Origin: Pseudomonadota bacterium
GTDB lineage: Bacteria > Desulfobacterota > Syntrophia > Syntrophales > JADFWA01
NCBI GenBank assembly: GCA_030610915.1
Contig: JAUWQS010000046.1
Span: 1-9,354 of the forward strand
DNA: 9,354 nt
Reading direction: 5' to 3'
Shown: piece after piece, positions 5,916-9,354 of the stretch
Position numbering within the stretch: the stretch's first letter is position 1
How the letters are laid out: every line of letters begins with the position of its first letter
The notes under the pieces: model-generated
What the model was told of the DNA's origin: nothing
Seen by the model: the letters and a program-made list of their open reading frames with translations, nothing else
Database searches by the model: none
Program-made: the position numbers and the translations under genes

Positions 5916-8256
5916 AATCGTACCCAAGACTTACTGTAATTTCATCAAGATTCTTTCCTGCTGAGTTCCGCTCCCCCTCAATATCCCTCAGCGTCACACG
6001 ATACTTGTCCCACCAGTTCTCCACTGCGGCGATTACCTCCTGCCTGTGGGTGGTCACATAGCTTTTCAGATGCCCGTCAAGTTTTTCATTGAGGATATCG
6101 AGAACCAGATTCCTGCAATCTTCATCAGAGAGCGCCTTGCGGGCCTCGTGCAGGCATTTGATGAATTTTTTCTGAAGTTCCTTGAGCCGCTTTCTGGCTT
6201 CTTTTAATTGGTTGGTTATTTTCGTATAAGGCTGGAGTTCTTTTTCCTGCTCCAGGCTCACAATATCCTGCCTGGCTTGTTCCAGTTCATTGAGATAGTC
6301 AGGGATCAATCTGGTTACCAGCAGATCATTGGACAGGTCAAAGTGATTGCCCTTATTTTCATCCATGGTAGCTTCTATGGTATCCACCCAGCCGTCCGCC
6401 AATCCCCCGAAACCTTGGGCAATGAGGGTTTTGAAATCAAATTTGTTTTCATTCCACCAGGTAGCGATCACGCCCGCGACTTTAAACCGGTCAAGCAATC
6501 CCACCGGCGTGATATCCGACACAAAGGCCTCCAAAAGGTCGGTGCGAATCTCCATGAGGTTTTTGGTCTCAGGCAGGTCGATCAGCGATTGTTTATACCT
6601 TTCCAACCATTGATTAAAAGCGGTTTTTATTTCCGCTTCCTGCTCTCGTATGCCCTCTCCGGCCTCGATCCTCTTCTTGATGTCACCCCGCTCGGCAAGT
6701 GCCGGGTCAAAATCATAGTAGTCCGCGTCACGCTCCACAAATATGGTGGATATCTTCAGGCCGTGGGCATCGAGGAGTTCTTTTTTCGCTTTGACTTCGG
6801 CCTTGGGGACTCCGCCTAATAGATGGGCGCGGACATCCTGGGGTTCAGGCGGAGGGGCATTATCCGCATAACGCCGGATATTCAGGTTCCAGTCGTTTGA
6901 CTTGAGTTCTTCTCTCGCAACAACGGCTGCATATCCGGGGATCTCTTCAAATGCGTCAAAAGCGGATGTAATCTTTTCGATATGTTCGGGCCTTAAATAG
7001 TTCTGTGCCCTGCCTGTGTGAAATTCCGCGTCTCCATTGATAAAAAGGATTTTATCTTTGCGTTCATCAGGTTTGGCGCCTTTTGCCCTGCACACCAGCA
7101 CGCAGGCGGGAATGCCGGTGCCGTAAAAGAGATTAGGCGGAAATCCGATCACCGCCTCTAAGAGGTCATCCGCGATAATGCCTTTGCGAATCTCTTTTTC
7201 AGCGCCGCCTCGAAACAGGACACCATGGGGCATAACCGTTGCCATCATGCCGTTTGTTCTCAGAACTGCCAGCATGTGCTGCAGGAACATGAGGTCACCC
7301 TTTTTGCCGGTCTCAGGGCAGGAACCATATCTGAATCTTTCTGTAAATTTCATCCCATCTTTGGAATAATTCTGACTGAAGGGGGGATTGGTGATTACCC
7401 GGTCAAACCGCATCAGCTCGCCGCCGTCTAAATGAAGGGGCGAGGTCAGAACATCATCGTTCTGGATATCCGCGCCCGCAATGCCGTGAAGGATCATGTT
7501 CATCTTGCACATGGACCAGACGCCGCCATTATTATCCTGACCGTAAAGGCTCAGGTTAAAGCAGTTGCCGCCATGCTCCTCCACATACTGCTTGGAGTGG
7601 ATCAGCATGCCTCCTGAGCCGACACAGGGATCATATACGCGCATGCCTTCCTGCGGTTTGAGTATGCGCACCATCAAACGAACAACGTCTCTTGGGGTAT
7701 AAAACTCACCGCCTTTTTTGCCCGCGGAATCCGCAAACTGTCCGATAAGATATTCGTAGGCGGCGCCGATAAGATCAGGAAATTCAAAATCTGCATTTCT
7801 CAGGCGATATTTATTGAAATGGTTGATCAGGTCGCGAAGTTTCCGGTCAGGTATCTTTGTCTTCCCGGCTTTTCTGTTAAAATCAATATGCCCTAAGACA
7901 CCCTCCAGGCTCCGGTTGTCATGCTCAAGCGCGGATAACGCCTTGTTCAGTTCGTCGCCAATGTTACGATGCGCGTGTTTAAGCTTTTCCCACCGTCCCG
8001 CCTTTGGGACATAAAAGGATTTAGCGTACCTGGCAGGGTCTTCAGCCCGCTTGACTGCCTCCTCTTTTGTCCGGCCTCTGGCAAGGTTGGCCTTTATGAT
8101 TCCTTCATATTCTTCATCAAAGACATCCGAGCAGCGTTTAAGAAAGAGCATCCCGAAGATGTATTCCTTGAACTCCGAGGCATCCATCTTTCCGCGCAGG
8201 ATATCCGCCGCGGCAAACAGGTGGTGTTCAAGCTGGGGGAGTGTGAGCTTCTTCAT
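5908..8256 (-). CDS. hsdM: Type I restriction-modification N6-adenine methyltransferase subunit M
   Basis: HsdM transfers a methyl group from S-adenosylmethionine to N6 of adenine in the target chosen by HsdS. The N-terminal helical domain ([31 protein letters not shown] opening, about 1-160) is followed by [12 protein letters not shown] (184-195), motif [10 protein letters not shown] (209-217) and the catalytic NPPF (290-293), all intact. At 782 residues it is longer than common 480-550-residue HsdM proteins. The extra part, from about 480, holds a charged helical segment with coiled-coil character near 655-710. Long HsdM proteins of this kind exist, but the role of the extension is not known to me. 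Its ATG overlaps the radC stop as ATGA, with AAGGAG 13 nt upstream, so translation is probably coupled. With HsdS it should form an active methyltransferase even without HsdR. Confidence 0.96.
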   Translation of the reverse strand: MKKLTLPQLEHHLFAAADILRGKMDASEFKEYIFGMLFLKRCSDVFDEEYEGIIKANLARGRTKEEAVKRAEDPARYAKSFYVPKAGRWEKLKHAHRNIGDELNKALSALEHDNRSLEGVLGHIDFNRKAGKTKIPDRKLRDLINHFNKYRLRNADFEFPDLIGAAYEYLIGQFADSAGKKGGEFYTPRDVVRLMVRILKPQEGMRVYDPCVGSGGMLIHSKQYVEEHGGNCFNLSLYGQDNNGGVWSMCKMNMILHGIAGADIQNDDVLTSPLHLDGGELMRFDRVITNPPFSQNYSKDGMKFTERFRYGSCPETGKKGDLMFLQHMLAVLRTNGMMATVMPHGVLFRGGAEKEIRKGIIADDLLEAVIGFPPNLFYGTGIPACVLVCRAKGAKPDERKDKILFINGDAEFHTGRAQNYLRPEHIEKITSAFDAFEEIPGYAAVVAREELKSNDWNLNIRRYADNAPPPEPQDVRAHLLGGVPKAEVKAKKELLDAHGLKISTIFVERDADYYDFDPALAERGDIKKRIEAGEGIREQEAEIKTAFNQWLERYKQSLIDLPETKNLMEIRTDLLEAFVSDITPVGLLDRFKVAGVIATWWNENKFDFKTLIAQGFGGLADGWVDTIEATMDENKGNHFDLSNDLLVTRLIPDYLNELEQARQDIVSLEQEKELQPYTKITNQLKEARKRLKELQKKFIKCLHEARKALSDEDCRNLVLDILNEKLDGHLKSYVTTHRQEVIAAVENWWDKYRVTLRDIEGERNSAGKNLDEITVSLGYDYV

Positions 8257-8954
8257 GCGACTTCATCGTCTCCTTCAAAAATCTCGGGGTAATCACGCTT
8301 CATGCTCAAAAAGCCACCCCTGCCAATGATAATGTGGTCAATTATGGGGATATCAACGGTCCAACATGCCTTTACCAAAGACTCAGTCAATTTGATATCT
8401 TCTTCACTTGCCTCAGGCAAGCCGGTAGGGTGGTTATGGGCCAGGATCAAAGCGGATGCCTTTTTCCTCAAGGCGGATTCAACAACTTCACGGGTATAAA
8501 CCGCTGATTCATCTACTGTTCCACGGAACAGCACCTCTTCTGCAATCAGGTGTTTTGATCTGTTGAGATGGAGGAGCCGGAATTCTTCGCGGGAGAGATT
8601 GGCCATGGACACCTTCAGATATTCAAACAGGTGGTGGGGATTTTTTATAATGTTGATCTTTTCAAGGGGCTGGCGCAGTTGCCGCTTTACAATTTCCATA
8701 GCGGCAAGTATCTGTGCTACTTTCGCCTTTCCTATCCCCTTGACATCCAACAGATCATCCTGTGTTGTCATCATCAATCCATTGAGCCCGCCAAACCTGT
8801 CTATCATTTCTCTCGCAAGGGCTATGGCATTCTTCCCCTTCATGCCGGTTCTCAAAAGGATAGCGAGCAGCGCCGCATCACTCAAGGCCTCCGGGCCTTT
8901 TTTCAACAGCATCTCCCGTGGCCGATCGCCTTCAGGCCAGTTCTTTATGTGCAA
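8253..8954 (-). CDS. radC: RadC family JAB1/MPN (JAMM) metalloprotein
   Basis: The 233-residue product is full length for RadC. The opening [19 protein letters not shown] is typical. A helix-hairpin-helix ([13 protein letters not shown], about 71-83) is followed by the JAMM metal-binding motif H173-x-H175-P...S183-x-x-D186 ([18 protein letters not shown]), with a conserved glutamate upstream near 139-140. The family was once called a DNA repair protein, but that role is not well supported and its biochemical activity is unclear; it is often carried on mobile and defence islands. Only a TTG start (8954) is available in frame, with no strong Shine-Dalgarno. An ATG at 8978-8976 is one frame away, separated by an A6 run. 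The 4-nt overlap with hsdM indicates co-expression with the methyltransferase, and radC is the first gene of the cluster in this window. Confidence 0.94.
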   Translation of the reverse strand: MHIKNWPEGDRPREMLLKKGPEALSDAALLAILLRTGMKGKNAIALAREMIDRFGGLNGLMMTTQDDLLDVKGIGKAKVAQILAAMEIVKRQLRQPLEKINIIKNPHHLFEYLKVSMANLSREEFRLLHLNRSKHLIAEEVLFRGTVDESAVYTREVVESALRKKASALILAHNHPTGLPEASEEDIKLTESLVKACWTVDIPIIDHIIIGRGGFLSMKRDYPEIFEGDDEVA

Positions 8955-9354
8955 CTTATTTATCGTCTTTTTTCTCCATTAAGCCGTTCCGAGTTGAGCG
9001 CCCATTCGCATTTCGTAAGCGTTCACGGGTTCAAAGGTTCAGGGTTCAGGGTTCTATTCTCGTTCCCGGACTGTATCTGGAATGCGAATTTACGAGAAAA
9101 GCGTCAGCTTCGTCAGGCCTAATCCAAAATCTGGAACCAAACTGGCAATTACTTGGGAAAAGGAGTATCTTTAGCGAGGACTTCGGGCCTTCAATCCCTT
9201 TTTTGTCCTTAACCCCGAATTCCGGAAAACGCTATTTCGGCATCGTAAGTAGTTGAAATCATTATGCGCAATCTGTTGAATTTTATGGACTACACTTTTC
9301 ATGAAAATTTAAAAATTACTATTATTACAAAGAGTTACAGAATTACTTTCCGGA
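8955..9354. other. Non-coding leader region upstream of radC
   Basis: No convincing gene is seen on either strand; open frames here are short and lack family signatures. It must hold the promoter of the leftward operon unless that lies beyond the window, but I find no clear -35/-10 pair. It contains the GGTTC repeat cluster (9028-9054), a 9-bp inverted pair (ATTCGCATT at 9004-9012 with its complement at 9081-9089), a 12-bp palindrome TTTTCATGAAAA (9296-9307), and a very AT-rich end (9290-9350). Confidence 0.6.
9028..9054. repeat. GGTTCAG short tandem repeat
   Basis: GGTTC occurs four times, at 9028, 9036, 9043 and 9050, with spacing 8, 7, 7, forming an imperfect tandem array of a 7-base unit GGTTCAG. 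Such arrays are a common intergenic decoration in some bacterial groups and have no known function. It lies in the leader upstream of radC. Confidence 0.7.

Noticed and set aside
6208..6819. 203-codon open frame on the plus strand opposite hsdM
   Set aside because: It lies entirely inside the well-supported hsdM gene, has no recognisable domain and is explained as an antisense shadow.
9004..9089. 9-bp inverted repeat ATTCGCATT as mobile-element ends or a terminator
   Set aside because: The arms are short and 68 bp apart, with no transposase, target duplication or T tract.
8568..9122. 184-codon plus-strand frame across radC and the leader
   Set aside because: Most of it is opposite radC, and the remainder covers the GGTTC repeat; there is no family signature or ribosome binding site.
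8918..9256. 112-codon plus-strand frame in the radC leader
   Set aside because: It is read through repeats and low-complexity leader sequence, has no Shine-Dalgarno and its peptide resembles no family I know.
9296..9307. 12-bp palindrome TTTTCATGAAAA as an operator
   Set aside because: It is a single short AT-rich palindrome more than 300 bp from radC with no promoter near it; chance is adequate as an explanation.
1..9354. CRISPR array, tRNA, rRNA or insertion sequence
   Set aside because: No regularly spaced repeats, no tRNA-like cloverleaf and no transposase or inverted terminal repeats were seen in the window.

Overview
This window looks like part of a bacterial defence island. Every gene I can support lies on the minus strand, so transcription runs from the right end to the left. 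The likely source is an environmental bacterium of moderate GC. Three 60-base lines I counted gave about 50% GC in hsdM and 33-37% in the large left-hand gene. The short GGTTCAG-type tandem repeat upstream of radC resembles intergenic repeats I associate with Desulfobacterota or Nitrospirota, but this is only an impression and no taxon can be fixed from the sequence.

Right to left: 8955-9354 is non-coding leader sequence with a small GGTTC repeat. Next come radC (8253-8954), hsdM (5908-8256) and hsdS (about 4719-5915). They are tightly coupled: radC and hsdM share an ATGA overlap, and hsdM and hsdS overlap by 8 nt. HsdM and HsdS should form an intact type I DNA methyltransferase. No intact hsdR is present in the window.

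The stretch 4228-4718 is a gene graveyard. Going downstream from hsdS it holds a DUF262 (GmrSD-type) N-terminus with its own ribosome binding site, cut after 33 codons. Then comes an unidentified coding-like relic with nonsense codons, a short piece resembling the HsdR N-terminus, and a second diverged copy of the hsdS 3' end. Together they record the loss of at least one restriction component and a duplication around the hsdS end.

The left 4.2 kb (64-4228) is one large gene for an N-terminal PD-(D/E)xK (QxK-type) nuclease fused to a STAND P-loop ATPase with a long helical C-terminus, about 1,390 residues in total. The layout resembles Avs (AVAST) anti-phage proteins. As given, the frame is broken just after the catalytic QVK motif, in an overlap containing a T8 run on the coding strand. 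The gene is therefore a pseudogene, contains a sequencing error, or is expressed by slippage. A further gene probably begins at the left edge (TTG at 22, with a good Shine-Dalgarno).

The likely working model is a radC-hsdM-hsdS methylation cassette, with its restriction partner decayed or displaced, followed by a nuclease-STAND effector that may have taken over defence at this locus.
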